Assembly (NCBI RefSeq): GCF_000143415.4
Contig: NW_003314272.1
Location: 2,629,728-2,693,727, forward strand
DNA from: Selaginella moellendorffii
Lineage: Eukaryota > Streptophyta > Lycopodiopsida > Selaginellales > Selaginellaceae
Direction of reading: 5' to 3'
DNA length: 64,000 nucleotides
Shown: positions 32,195-45,110 of the stretch, in pieces
Position numbering within the stretch: position 1 is the first letter of the stretch
Layout: every line of letters starts with the position of its first letter
Program-made: the position numbers and the translations under genes
Notes under the pieces: generated by a model
The model's input: the letters and a program-made list of their open reading frames with translations, nothing else
What the model was told of the DNA's origin: nothing
The model's database searches: none

Positions 32195-33096
32195 TTTAAT
32201 TAATCAATTTATATATTTATGTTCTCATTGTTATAGTAGTTATGGGTTAAAATTTTTACTGTACTTAAATATTTATATGAAAATTTCATTAATTTCTTGA
32301 TTCAAAATTTCTTCAATTTTGTAAACAAGCATATAGTAAATGTAGGGCATTCATGAAGTTGAGTGATATATATATGAAAAAAACTTGTGTCTTTACAGAT
32401 TTCCTTTCTGCCTTTAGTTTTCAAAATTGTTTTATTTTTAATATAATAGTCACACCTTTTGGTTTGATACCATTATGTGTATTATTTTGCATAAGAAGTA
32501 ATTTTGATATTATGAGATATCATAAGTAATTCTTATCTTTACATGGAAAAATATATTTTTGTATATTTGGAAGTTTTTAAGTTGGAGCTTAAAATCTTGA
32601 GTTTTTAGTTGAAATTTTTTGGAATATTCTTCATCTTCAATATTAGGTTTTGCAACAATATGACACATTATCTTGAATTTCATAAGGAATTCTTAAGAAA
32701 ATATATAACTTACTTTTTCTGACATTTCTTTTACTCTGCCTATCAATATTACTATATAAATCATAAATCTCAATTACAAATTTATGTAAACATAAAATAA
32801 ATGAAAAAAAATATAACTTTTAATCCCAGCAGAAGATTATAGGAAAGGATTTGGCTTTGCACAATACTAACATAAGTGAAGATGCAATTTTGTGTAAAGT
32901 CAAAAGACAAAGTATGATAAAAGGAATATGCTAAATCTCATCTTGAATGCATAATAAAAATATGCCATTGATTATTTTGTGCACTCATGCAATTTTCTTA
33001 ACTTCAAAAGTCTGAGTCAAAATCTTAAATGAAATTTCTTGATTTGTATCAAAAAAAGTATTAACTTTCCCATTTATTTTACCCAAGTAATACATT
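32195..33096. repeat. Inverted repeat partner of 19633-20712 (first part)
   Basis: The reverse complement matches 19,845-20,712. Homology resumes at 34,215 after an LTR-like insertion. Only AT-rich sequence with no frames of note. Confidence 0.6.
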
Positions 33097-34214
33097 TTAA
33101 GGAACCAACTCCCTGACTCGTCAAAGGTTAAAGGATCCCCGAAGGCACGACCGAAATGATAAAAAATTCATCGGATGGGACCGAGTCTGAGATCGAGTCC
33201 AAGACCAACTTTGAGACCAAGTTCGAGACAGAGTCTGGGATTGAGTCTGAGGCCAACTCCAAAACCTAGTTCGAGACCGAGTTCGAGATTGAGTCTGAGA
33301 TCTGAAATTGGGTTTGAGACCAAGTTCAAGGTCAAGTCCAAGACAGAGTCCGAGATTGAGTCCAAGGCCGAATCCGAGGTCAGGTCTAAGACCGAGTCTA
33401 AGGTGGTGTCCGAGATCGAGTTTGAGACCGAATCCAAATATTAATACAGATAGAGGGGGTGAAAGCCCAAAGCATGTGTCTCCCATAGGGGAGGGGGGCT
33501 GCAGGGGGTTCCAAAAGTATAATAGCGATAATGAGGTTTAGGAATTAGTTTTAAAAGAAACCTTCAATGGTGCTTCTAAACTAACTCAAGGTTGAGATTA
33601 GGGTTGAGGGGCTTTGGATGAGAGTGAGCATGGACTTAGGTGGTGCCGGAAGGGCCACCCAAGGAAGTGTTCAAAAGCAACTCTCACTCCCGGAAGGGAA
33701 ACCGGCTGCAATTCTTCTGGCTTATATAGAGTGGTGACCCACTTGAATATTTTGCAGCTCATTGGTCCTTGCCCCTTTTTAGGGGCTTGGGCCTTCCCTT
33801 TGGGATGGTAATGGGGGAGTAGAGGTACTTATACTAGGTTGTTAGGCCACAGTGTTTCCCCTCGATGTCCCGAAGCAAGTGTTGCACCCAAGGCTTGGTA
33901 TTTAGAAGGTCCTATGATCAAGTCTTGTTATACTAAGGGATGTAGAGGTTTGGTGTGTTTGGCTACTTATGCTTGCAAGGACTGTAGCCAAACCTTAAGT
34001 CCAGTCTCACTTGGGGAAGGGGATTGAGAATGATATGGGAATCTGTGAATGGATGGCTAACATTTCGTTGTTTGTGTAGTGAGTTGTTGAAACTAAGTAG
34101 AACCAAGTAAAAGCTAGTAGAATAAGTGGGAACCTTGGCAAGGGAATTTATCTAAGGCCAATGTCGTGGTGGTTGGATAAATGAGGTAAGCTAGCAAATT
34201 CGAAAGGAAAAATT
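33097..34214 (+). repeat. Decayed LTR-like insertion related to the LARD LTR
   Basis: Contains a worn hexamer array (33,180-33,440, GAGTCTGAGATCGAGTCC-type) followed by GGTGAAAGCCCAAAGCATG and TTCCAAAAGTATAAT. These match, in the opposite orientation, the sequence bordering the arrays in the LARD LTRs. The 3' end (GGAAAAATTTATGGCTTATA) resembles the LARD LTR end. Similar ATACAT words at both edges suggest a target duplication. The 5' end does not match, so this may be a related family. Confidence 0.55.
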
Positions 34215-34440
34215 TATGGCTTATATACATAATTATAAACTGAAAATAGATAGTGATTTAGGACACTATTGAGGATGTGTGTCAAATAGAAATATTGGAA
34301 GTTTTTATAATCACTAATTATATGGAGAGAAACTTTAAGAAAAATGATACCAAAATTAAAAAGGGTTTATAATTATAAACAACTCTTTGTTAAAGGAATC
34401 ATAATTGATCTTTGCTACTATATACTTTTGAGAGTGGCAA
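34215..34440. repeat. Inverted repeat partner of 19633-20712 (second part)
   Basis: The reverse complement of 34,215-34,440 matches 19,633-19,850 (for example AGTAGCAAAGATCAATTATG), completing the copy interrupted at 33,097. Confidence 0.6.
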
Positions 34441-34961
34441 GAAACTAGGTGAAATGCATTATTTTGTTTATTCTATAATAAAAGAAAGTAAAATCTAAAG
34501 CAACTAACTCAACAGAACATAATTTTGTATTCCTTGAATATATGAGAATTGAAGCAAAAGTGAATATAAACTTTAGAAGATCAAAAGAAGTCTAGGTGAA
34601 AAACTATTTCTATACAATAAGAGTGGATTTAAGTGCTTAACACATTGTGACCAATTTATTTGTAACATCAAAAGTTGTAAATGATGATTGTGGTGGTCTC
34701 TGCTAGGAAATTCTTCCTCTCAAACATTTTTATAGTGATTCACATAAAGTCCCAAATAGAGTGTTAACATAAGTTTGTAAAGCTAAGAAAATATTGGATA
34801 TCATGAACAAATGTAAGGGTTTCTAAATTTAAGAATGGTGGAAACCTTAGTAGAATCCATAATGATGTTGTGTAAGGAAATGATATATAACAAAAATTCT
34901 ATTAAATCTTGATCAAAAGAACATTTGTCCAACTTGCAAAAATATTGTGTTGTTAAAAGCA

Positions 34962-35420
34962 CTAGATAACAAAGTGAATATGATGGTCATGTTCTAATTG
35001 TGTCTTAAAGAACATAAAAATGTCATCAAAATATATAATAATAAAGAGATCAAGAAAACTATGAAAATTGTCATTTATCATATATGAAAAAACAATAAAG
35101 GTGTTAGTCAAACAAAAAAACATCACCATATACTTGAAGTGGCATTCACTACCTTCTTGAATGTGGATGAGGCTGTAAGCACCATACAAGTTAAAATTTG
35201 TGAAAAATTGAGCTTTAGATAATTATTAAAATATTTCAGGGATTACTAGAAGTAAATATCAACTAAAAATGATAACTTGGTTTAAGCCACAATTAGTCAA
35301 TTGCCAAATAAAGAAACTTGTCTTTCCTCTTGGACACAAAAGAAAAAAACAGGTTCATCAATTAGAGGCTAAAAATACTAAATCAAACCTTTAGAAAAAA
35401 ATTTCTTTATATGTCCATAT
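34962..35420 (-). pseudogene. Ty3/gypsy reverse transcriptase remnant
   Basis: The minus strand encodes NFNLYGAYSLIHIQEGSE, FKYMVMFFCLTNTFIVFSYM and IIIYFDDIFMFF, the RT core with a YFDD catalytic box in the expected order. The segment before it (from about 35,420) carries stops. Extensive AT drift marks it as an old copy. Confidence 0.65.
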
Positions 35421-37346
35421 AACATTTCAAACTCTACTAATAAAATGATTATAAATAAGATCAAATGGTAGTGATTTCCCTTCCACAAAATCAATAGAAC
35501 AATCATAAAGTTATTGTGGCAGTAAAAAGTTAGTTATCTTTTTGTTAAAACTTTTTCTCAAGATCAACATACTTGGAGGGAAAAATGGATTTAACCTCAG
35601 TAAATGAAGGTGACACTCAATGAATGATAATTGCAAAAACAGAATCAGAATCTTATAGCTAGCATTTTAGAATTTATCTAAATAAATGTAAGAAATTTAA
35701 ATTAAAGAAGTATAAGAAAATGATTTAATGAAGGGAAGAATTATTTAATCAACATCATGTTGATTCCAATCCACTATTAAGTTTAGTAGCTCAAACCAAG
35801 GAAGGCCAAAAATGATAAAAGTATTTTAAATGAAAACAATATTGAAAGAGACGTTATAACAATTCTTAAATATTGTCATCTCTATCAACTAAATCTTATG
35901 TGTGATGAGCCTAAAGGAGATTTATCAATTTTTCATAACTTTAATGTAAATAATTTTATATTATTGAAAGAAAATACCATAAAAAAGTGTAAATTTTTTA
36001 TTGATAATGTTTGTATTAGCACCCTTATTGCCTAAATCTTAAAAGGAAAAGCTAAATTTAGTGAAAGTAAGCAATAATATGGAAAGGTTTAGAGATCTTA
36101 AAGAGAGCTAAGATGAAGATGAAGAGATGAGTCGTATAATCGAACAACTCATAATTGAATTATATATTTTTATTTTTCATAACCACAAGTTTTATATTCA
36201 GTCTATGAGCCATAGAGCAAATGTGAAGGAAAAAATATTTGGTCTATATCTCCACAATTTATGTAGAGGTGGTAGTATTGTAGTTCAGCACTAAAAAGAC
36301 ATTATCGATGTATGACTCAAATCTCTATTAGAATTATATTTTCCTCATATGCTAATTATGTATTGGTTGTTCCGAAACTAGGGTTTGAGAATAAGGAATA
36401 AAGGATATAAAAATACTTTAATCAATGCTTTTGCAGTTAATTGTTATAGTGAATAACAAAATCAATTGTAATCATAAAAGAAGTTAGATTTGGATTAGAA
36501 AGCATGAAATATTTGACATCCTAATGAAAATTAAGGTAGAAATGTTCCTTGAGATTTATGTCATCCAAGTGTGGACCATTCTTAAGCTCATGAGTTGAAG
36601 AGTTGAGTTAGCAAGTTGAGCTTGCTAGTTGAGTGCAAGTTTCAATCGTAGTTTAATATAAATATTATAAACTTTAAAATATTAAAGTTATAACAAACTT
36701 AATAATTTTTAATCTCTCTGCACATTATATAAATCAAAATGTTCTAAAGGACACTTCTTATTCTAACAATTTAAATATTTATTATATGCTATAATAGAGA
36801 TGTTTGTTAAAACATAAAATAAGATGTTTGCAGAGAAAGTATCCTTATCACTTCTTTAAATCCTTGTTATCTATATGTAAAATGTTGATAAAGATGTAAT
36901 ACATATATATGCAAAGAGCATATGCCTTCCTATATTCCTCATGCTTAGTAAAGTCTTCACATGTGCAAGAAAGAAAGTTTTAATTGGCAATTATGTATTT
37001 TCTACCTTTTATTTTAACTATATACTCTTTTCCAAGTGTAATGATATACTTCATGGAGAGAATCTTACACTCAAGTGTTTAAGCCAAGTTGATTTTACTC
37101 TATTTCTACTTAGAGATGGTACTAATAAATTTAACTACATTATTTTTTCTTGTTGGCCTCCTATGCATCTCTATGGGAAGAGTCTTAGTTTTGTCATTCA
37201 TGTCTCCAACTATCCTCTCAAGATTGAAACTAGATTTCTCAAGGTCATTAGGTTTAGTCACTATAGTGTCTTCAAGCTATTTCATATGGTTGGCATTGGT
37301 GTTGCAACAAAACAACTAACACCATCTTGAAAATTTTATTTGCTTT
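35421..37346. other. AT-rich retroelement debris, no gene
   Basis: Apart from the inverted repeat partner at 36590-36850, I recognise nothing. An open frame at 36941-37330 (129 codons) has no domain I can name. Confidence 0.4.
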
Positions 37347-38353
37347 CATTTTGTAAGCGATTAATTTTTCCATTCTACTTTAGTCACTTAACCACACCTC
37401 CGACCACTTGGAGGAGTCTCATTCACAACCTCCATAAGTCCAATTCAGGACTTGGGACTTGCTAGCCCCAAGAATGGCATCCATGCCACTCAACCCTTGC
37501 ACCTGGTCCAAGTGCTCCACGTGTCCGATCCCATGACTGACACTCAAAGGTACCACCGACATAGCAGCCTGTTACGCTAAGGCCATGCCCAATCACCTTT
37601 GCCGCATTGGCAGTCCAATACCACTTGCAACACAGTCTTGTCTCTCCAAGACTGGGCCAACCATCCATGAGGGGTCATCCCAGATCCACTCCTTAGCATC
37701 CTTAGGATGCCCACCGACAAGGGGAATAGCCTTCCCCAATATCCCTTTTCTGGTCCCCACCAAGTCCCTTTTTGCCCACGGCCGTGTTCACCAACACTAC
37801 CACTGAATCGAAGCCCACCGGCCCGACCACTAAGTCCCACGGTCCTCTGGGACTTCCTCACCACACGACTGTGTCCTTGGTCACTACCCCAGAGGATTGC
37901 TCCTCTTCCTTTCCACAGTCTGGGCCTTTGGGACAACATTTCGGAACACCGTGGCCTTACGCGAGCCACCTGGGTACTCTCCCCGCCTTTCGCCTTTAGG
38001 TGCTCTAGCCATGGGCTTAGAGTGAGGTTCCGTTGAGCCACGCCTGGTATCCAAGTAGGTAGTGCCACCCACACTTGGACTGGGAGCATCGGCCAGTCGA
38101 TCTCCCGGGGGAACTAGAGCCGGCTCTTGAACACTTCACCAAGCTACCTTGCTTGTCGGTCCGTATTCACTCTAGTCTTGGACTTCCCAATGGTCAGTTC
38201 ATCACCCAACACTGGGTCTGGCCTTCCTGGGCCAAACTGGCATTTCCTGGCCAAACTGGCTCCACTACAGTCCTCCCCCTTACTATACTTTTGGAGCTCA
38301 CCAAACCCCCCAGGGTCTGGGAGACGAACGCTTTGGGCTTTCACCCTCTCAGA

Positions 38354-38419
38354 CTCAAACTCAGACTCGGACTTGGACTCGGACTCGGACTCGGGCTCGG
38401 GCTCGGGCTCAGCCTTGGC

Positions 38420-38450
<31 letters not shown>

Positions 38451-38905
38451 CCGGTCTCGGTCCCGGTCTCGGTCTCGACCTCGGACTCCATCTCGGGTCC
38501 TTCTCGGACTACATCTCGGGCTCCGTCTCAGTCCATCTCAGACTCCATCTCGGACTCCACCTTGGACTCCGTCTCGGTCCATCTCAGACTCCATCTCGGG
38601 TCCATCTCGGACTCCGTCTCGGTCCACCTCAGACTCCATCTCGGACTCCATCTCGGGTCCATCTCGGACTCCATCTCAGGTCCATCTTGGACTCCGTCTC
38701 GGTCCACCTTGGACTCCATCTTGGACTCCATCTCGGGTCCATCTCGGACTCCATCTCGGACTCCATCTCGGGTCCATCTCGGACTCCGTCTCGGTCCACC
38801 TCGGACTCCACTTCGGGTCCATCTCGGACTCCATCTCGGACTCCACTTCGGGCTCTATATCGGACTCCACTTCGGGTCCATCTCGGATTCCATCTCGGAC
38901 ACTTC
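38354..38905. repeat. Hexamer-derived tandem array in the left LTR of copy B
   Basis: GGACTC, GGTCTC and CCATCTCGGACTC-type units; the pure-hexamer part is shorter than in copy A while the longer-unit part is expanded. Confidence 0.9.
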
Positions 38906-41900
38906 CATGTGTCATGTGTTGGTCCTTTTTGGGTCCCTTTTTGGAGCCTTGCTTATTGCTCGCTTCGTGCTCGCTCCTTGAGCACTTTGTTGGGAGTTCC
39001 ACTCTCGCTCTCGACCTTCCAAGTCAGAGCTTTTAGTCCAAACGTGTTACACTCGTTTGGTTTTCACTTCGGCCACTACCACGTGGCACCCTTTCCAGCT
39101 CCACTTTGGGGCCTAGGGATTTTGTGTTTCACAACTCCACCACCCATAGACGAAGTTCGATATCCTCATTGAACGGTAAACCATTTTATAAAGTAACACC
39201 CGCATGTGTTACCATTTCCATCCTTGGCACCTAGCCAATGTTTGTCAATGGTTTAACATTGAAGGCTCACCATGCCTTCTCCATATTCGTCAATGGTTTG
39301 ACACCAAAAGCTCACCATGCCTTGCCCATCCTCTAAGGAGGATAGTCTCTCCAACTTAGAGACTCACTTGACCACCTGGGGTGGGTTGCTCCTTTTTATT
39401 GGTTCAGTTCTCACTAAACCTGTTAGAGACACCCTCTCTAACTCAATTCCACTACTCATTCTTGAGTAGTCACAGATTCCATTGATCTACCTTTGCACTT
39501 TGGAACGTTTACTTTTGACTTCTTGAAGTCAATTTCCTAGGTGTCTCCGACACCTTGCCTTGCACATTTTGTGCAACTCCACTTCCCCTCCTAGGAAGTT
39601 CTCTACTCGAGGGCACCCTCATCCTCTTTTCTATTTTTGTGCCACCATTGGCATTACGTTCCATTTATCATTATTTGTGCTAGGGCTGTCCACGGCCCTA
39701 TCTTTTGGCTACTTTGCCACTCCTCACTTGGAGCTTTTACTTCGCCAAATCGGAGCACTTGGGAATCTATCCTTGGAAGTCCACTTCCCTTCCCACAATC
39801 CGTTAGCACCTAACACGTTAGTGTTCTTGGCCTAACTTTGCCATTTGGTTTCTTTCCCATGATTCCCATGGCTCTTTTCTTAGCCATTAGTCTTTTGCTC
39901 CTATCCTTGATTGTTGTACTTAACAACATCGGATCATTACCTCCATTCTCGAGGTATCCTCTTGATTCCATAGCAAAGACTTTACTTTGCCAAGTCCAAA
40001 GGGTGCTCACCCCTAGTACGTCACTTTAGCACTTCCTGCTGTGGGCTCTATCCATGGCCCAACTTTTGAGACCCTCCCTTGGATCTTTCATAGAGGCCAC
40101 TTTCCTCGGACTTACTATGCCATAGCCGTGACATAGCTCATTTCCCATAGGTGCTCTTCCCACTTGGTCACCTTGACCAAGCCACACCATTATCAGTAGT
40201 TCAAATCAACACTTTGAATTAGGAATCATATCCTTTAACCCAAACAAAGACCTTGTCCTTGTTTAGCCACAAGATCACCTAGTGATCTCATCTTGACCCC
40301 TTAATAGGTCTACCAATAAGGACTAGGTCTTCTAGACCTTACTAAGTTGTTGACTATGACCCCGGGGGCATCCCCCACACTTGGCGGTGCGCCCAAGCTA
40401 GCCCTTCCGGCCAAGGATCCATAGCAACTGAGATTGGGTGTCCCCATCTCATTCACCACATCCTTGATGCCTTTTGCACCAAAGTGTTTAAGTTAGATAT
40501 GCCGAGCTTTCACTCTAAGCAATCTAACCGTGCATCACGACTCCGAGGCATCCCTCGCTTGGCGGTGTGCCCAAACCAGTCTCCACACTGAGAGTCCATG
40601 ACCACCGAAAAATGAGTGTCCTCATATTCCAAACCATCACCACGCCCTAGTGAATTGGGACTCGAACCCAAGCACTAGAGGGTCGGGACTCGAACCCAAC
40701 CTCCGTATATGCATCTACGGACGGCATCACCCAAGATGCCTGGCGTGACTCCCCACGCCGGTGCACAAACTTATACTCAAAGCGCGCTATAGATCACAGC
40801 TTAGGAACCTAGTTCCTCCACATTGCCAAGTCCTCTCACTTGACAAGTCTGTGATCATGCATGGACTCCTCCATGCTTGGCCCCATGGCCCACCCCTTTT
40901 GAAGTTATCACCTTCAACTAGGGTATTTGTTCCCCTGACTTGCCAATCTCGCTTTGGCAAGCCCTCCGACCACTGTAACATGGTTCCTGCACAAGCGTGA
41001 AAGCCCTTGATCATCGACTTTCATTCAAAGCCCTCTCTTTAAACACTCGGGAACTACTTCCCTAACCTTGATAGCCTTGCCTCATGGCAAGCTTCAAGAC
41101 CACGCTTCTGCTGCGCCACTCTGATTTCGCGCGTGTTTTGAACCATTTACACTTGGCCTTTCTAGGTACTAAGCTACCTAGAATCATCTTTGGGAACCTT
41201 GAAGGAACTCTATCCTTTAGCTTGCTAAGGCCTCCCTTTTGGCAAGCTTTCCAATTACCATATAGTCTAACATGGACAATTCCATATTTTAGACTCTCCA
41301 TGGCATCACAGTTGCTAGCGGCAACACCCTCGAGCCCCCACTTGATTCTCCACTCCCAGCTGGCATTACCAACCTTGGTCATGCCCTTCGATTCCTATGG
41401 TTTGGTTCTACCCCTATACTTCTTGCTTTTGGCTTTACACCTTTCCTTCGGTCATTCTCCTCCAGACCAGGAGGATAGCTTTGCACTTTCTATCATGCCT
41501 TAGCAAGTATTCTTAGGGATGAACCTACCCGATAGCCTAGGGAGTGGTTCCTCAATCCAGGTATGCTCACCCTATAATCCCACACACCGAGATTACATTA
41601 TTGCTCATGGGCCTTTACATGCCCATCGTTAGCCTTGCCAAAATTCCATTTTTGGCTTTGTCCAATTCGAGTAGACAGTCTTCTCCTGTCTCCGCCACCT
41701 TGGACATTTGGATAGCACCTTCTATCCATCATTCGCTAGGGACTTAATCCCTTGGGCCTTATCTATTGCCCTCGCGACATCAATCACCACCTCCTGGTGT
41801 TCTAGAGTGTTCGGGTGTCCCAATGACGGCTTCCTTGACAATGAGTATTTCCTTTCATGACATTGACTTACTATATCGCAACATAAGCAACTTATCCCCC

Positions 41901-44246
41901 GTAAGGGTATATCCAACTTCCTTATGCCATTAAGAAGGCTTGGGTAGCTACCTTCTAACCGTTTAACCAATTATTTTGCACCTCTTGATTAGTTGCCTCA
42001 TAGTTGTCAAGTCCTACAACTCATTGCTGGTGCTTCCACACCTCCATCATTATCTAGGTCACCACACTCCAACTGCATGCTCTGCAACTTAGGCTATGCC
42101 ATTCCCATTTCCATTGGGATTCCTTTGGCAAGGGGTTCTCATGAACCCACCAACATAGCCTCAAGGTATCACACCTTGGCACATTTGGTGTCTCCACACC
42201 ATCGGCTCCACGAGCCTACCTCTATGACACTTCTTCTTTGTGTCTAAGTCTTTGCCAAGACTAATACCACTCTTTCTCATGCTAACCATTCGTTAGCATT
42301 GCACCATAGAGGTCACACACAACTTTGTGTCAAAGTTGTTTTCTTTTGGGAACACCTTTCCCATGACTTTAGCATGGCACATTTTGCCATCGATGAGATA
42401 CCCTCTGTTCTCATCCTTGGATCCTATAATCCCCCCATCCTTCGTGGGGTACCACACACCTCAGTCCAAATGCTTCCATCAGTCCTTTAGGACTATTCCT
42501 TGACTCTACTTGAGTCATCCAGCAGTTTTGGACTTGGTTAATCCACAGACCCGTAAGGTTCTACTTATGGGGCCCTAGCTCACTTGAATACACTTCTTGC
42601 ATTCATGTCCTACTCATAAGGACTATTTTCGCAAGTGTTACTCTGACACTTAATTTTATTCTATTCTCTATGGGCTACCTTTGCCCCTTAGGACTATCCG
42701 TCCCTATGATGAGAATACCGACTCATCCTTTGAGCACACCCCCCAACTCCTTGGGTTCGTTCCAGCATTTACAAAAGTAGCCCCAGCTACCATTTCGAGG
42801 GCTCGTGCCCTCACCCGTACTTGACCTCTCATGGTCATCAATTCCGGTCTCAAATTCATGAGCACCAGCCTCAACTATATGAGGGTAATCTTGTGACTCC
42901 TTTATCGTTTTGGAGTTTGCATCTTTCCCGTGATCCCAACTATAGTTGTTTACCACAACTACATTAGCTCGTTTGCTACGTCAAACGCTCATCTAGATCA
43001 CATCCTCAACTCTTTGAGGAAACCCTTATACTATTCCCAAGATCCCAAAGTCGTTCCCTTATTGGCCCTTGTCCATCCACCACATCATGCACAAGCTCAC
43101 GCATGAACTTGAGTGGAGAGCCATGTCCTCTCGACATGCTACTCCTCGAGGATAGGCCCATATCTAGGACCTTCCGTTTCCAATACAAGTGGTGATATGC
43201 TTCGCCACCAATAAGAGTCGGACTAAGGAACAGCTCCGATACCAAGTTGTAAGTGACTAATTTTTCCATTCTACTTTAGTCACTTAACCACACCTCCGAC
43301 AACTTGGAGGAGTCTCATTCACAACCTCCATAAGTCCAATTTAGGACTTGGGACTTGCTAGCCCCAAGAATGGCATCCATGCCACTCAACCCTTGCACCT
43401 GGTCCAAGTGCTCCACGTGTCCAATTCCATGACCAACACTCAAAGGTACCACCGACATAGCAGCCTATTACGCTAAGGCCATGCCCAATCACCTTTGCCG
43501 CATTGGCAGTCCAATACCACTTGCAACACAGTCTTGTCTCTCCAAGACTGGGCCAACCATCCATGAGGGGTCATCCCAGATCCACTCCTTAGCATCTTTA
43601 GGATGCCCACTGACAAGGGGAATAGCCTTCCCCAATATCCCTTTTCTGGTCCCCACCAAGTCCCTTTTGGCCCACGGCCGTGTTCACCAACACTACCACT
43701 GAATCGAAGCCCACCGGCCCGACCACTAAGTCCCACGGTCCTCTGGGACTTCCTCACCACACGACTGTGTCCTTGGTCACTACCCCAGAGGATTGCTCCT
43801 CTTCCTTTCCACAGTCTGGGCCTTTGGGACAACATTTCGGAACACCGTGGCCTTACGCGAGCCACCTGGGTACTCTCCCTGCCTTTCGCCTTTAGGTGCT
43901 CTAGCCATGGGCTTAGAGCGAGGTTCCGTTGAGCCACACCTGGTATCCAAGTAGGTAGTGCCACCCACACTTGGACTGGGAGCATCGGCCAGTCGATCTC
44001 CCGGGGGAACTAGAGCCGGCTCTTGAACACTTCACCAAGCTACCCCGCTTGTCGGTTCGTATTCACTCTAGTCTTGGACTTCCTAGTGGTCAGTTCATCA
44101 CCCAACACTGGGTCTGGCCTTCCTGGGCCAAACTGGCCTTTCTTGGCCAAACTGGCTCCACTGCAGTCCTCCCCCTTACTATACTTTTGGAGCTCACCAA
44201 ACCCCCCAGGGTCTGGGAGACGAACGCTTTGGGCTTTCACCCTCTC

Positions 44247-44871
44247 AGACTCGAACTCGGACTCGGACTCGGACTCGGACTCGGACTCGGACTCAGACTC
44301 GGGCTCGGGCTCAGTCTCAGCCTTGGCCTCGGTCTCGGTCTCGGTCCCGGTCTCAGTCTCGGTCCCGATCTCGGTCTCGGTCTCGGTCCCGGTCTCGGTC
44401 TCGACCTCGGACTCCATCTCGGGTCCTTCTCATACTCCTTCTCGGACTCCATCTCGGGCTCCATCTCGGTCCATCTCGGACTCCATCTCGGACTCCACCT
44501 TGGACTCCGTCTCGGTCCATCTCGGACTCCATCTCGGTTCCATCTCGGACTCCGTCTCGGTCCACCTCGGACTCCATCTCGGACTCCGTCTCGGTCCACC
44601 TCGGACTCCATCTCGGACTCCATCTCGGGTCCATCTCGGACTCCATCTCGGGTCCATCTCGGACTCCATCTCGGTCCACCTTGGACTCCATCTTGGACTC
44701 CATCTCGGGTCCATCTCGGACTCCATCTCGGACTCTATCTCGGGTCCATCTCGGACTCCGTCTCGGTCCACCTCGGACTCCACTTCGGGTCCATCTCGGA
44801 CTCCATCTCGGACTCCACTTCGGGCTCCATATCGGACTCCACTTCGGGTCCATCTCGGACTCCATCTTGGA
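44247..44871. repeat. Hexamer-derived tandem array in the right LTR of copy B
   Basis: The longest of the four arrays. Pure GGACTC repeats, then GGTCCC/GGTCTC, then repeated CCATCTCGGACT and GGGTCCATCTCGGACT units. It differs in unit number from its partner LTR, so it changes length faster than the flanking LTR. Confidence 0.9.
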
Positions 44872-45110
44872 CACTTCCACGTGTCATGTGTTGGTCCTTT
44901 TTGGGTCCTTTTTTGGAGCCTTGCTTATTGCTCGCTTCGTGCTCGCTCCTTGAGCACTTTGTTGGGAGTTCCACTCCCACTCTCGACCTTCCAAGTCAGA
45001 GCTTTTAGTCCAAACGTGTTACACTCGTTTGGTTTTCACTTCGGCCACTACCACGTGGCACCCTTTCCAGCTCCACTTTGGGGCCTAGGGATTTTGTGTT
45101 TCACACATTT

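Larger units (their letters stand above)
37352..45105 (-). mobile_element. LARD-like non-autonomous LTR retrotransposon, copy B
   Basis: The LTRs are 37352-39133 (1,782 bp) and 43248-45105 (1,858 bp), with TGT..ACA ends. The target duplication CATTT is at 37347-37351 and 45106-45110. The primer site TGGTATCGGAGC is on the minus strand at 43244-43233; the purine tract adjoins 39,134. The 4.1-kb internal domain is collinear with and highly similar to that of copy A (for example 39,560-40,029 against 24,584-25,053), and again has no gag or pol. Length, LTR size and lack of coding sequence fit the LARD class. Movement would depend on another element's proteins. Confidence 0.87.

Noticed and set aside
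36941..37330. 129-codon plus-strand frame
   Set aside because: AT-rich, no domain, between repeats; may be chance.
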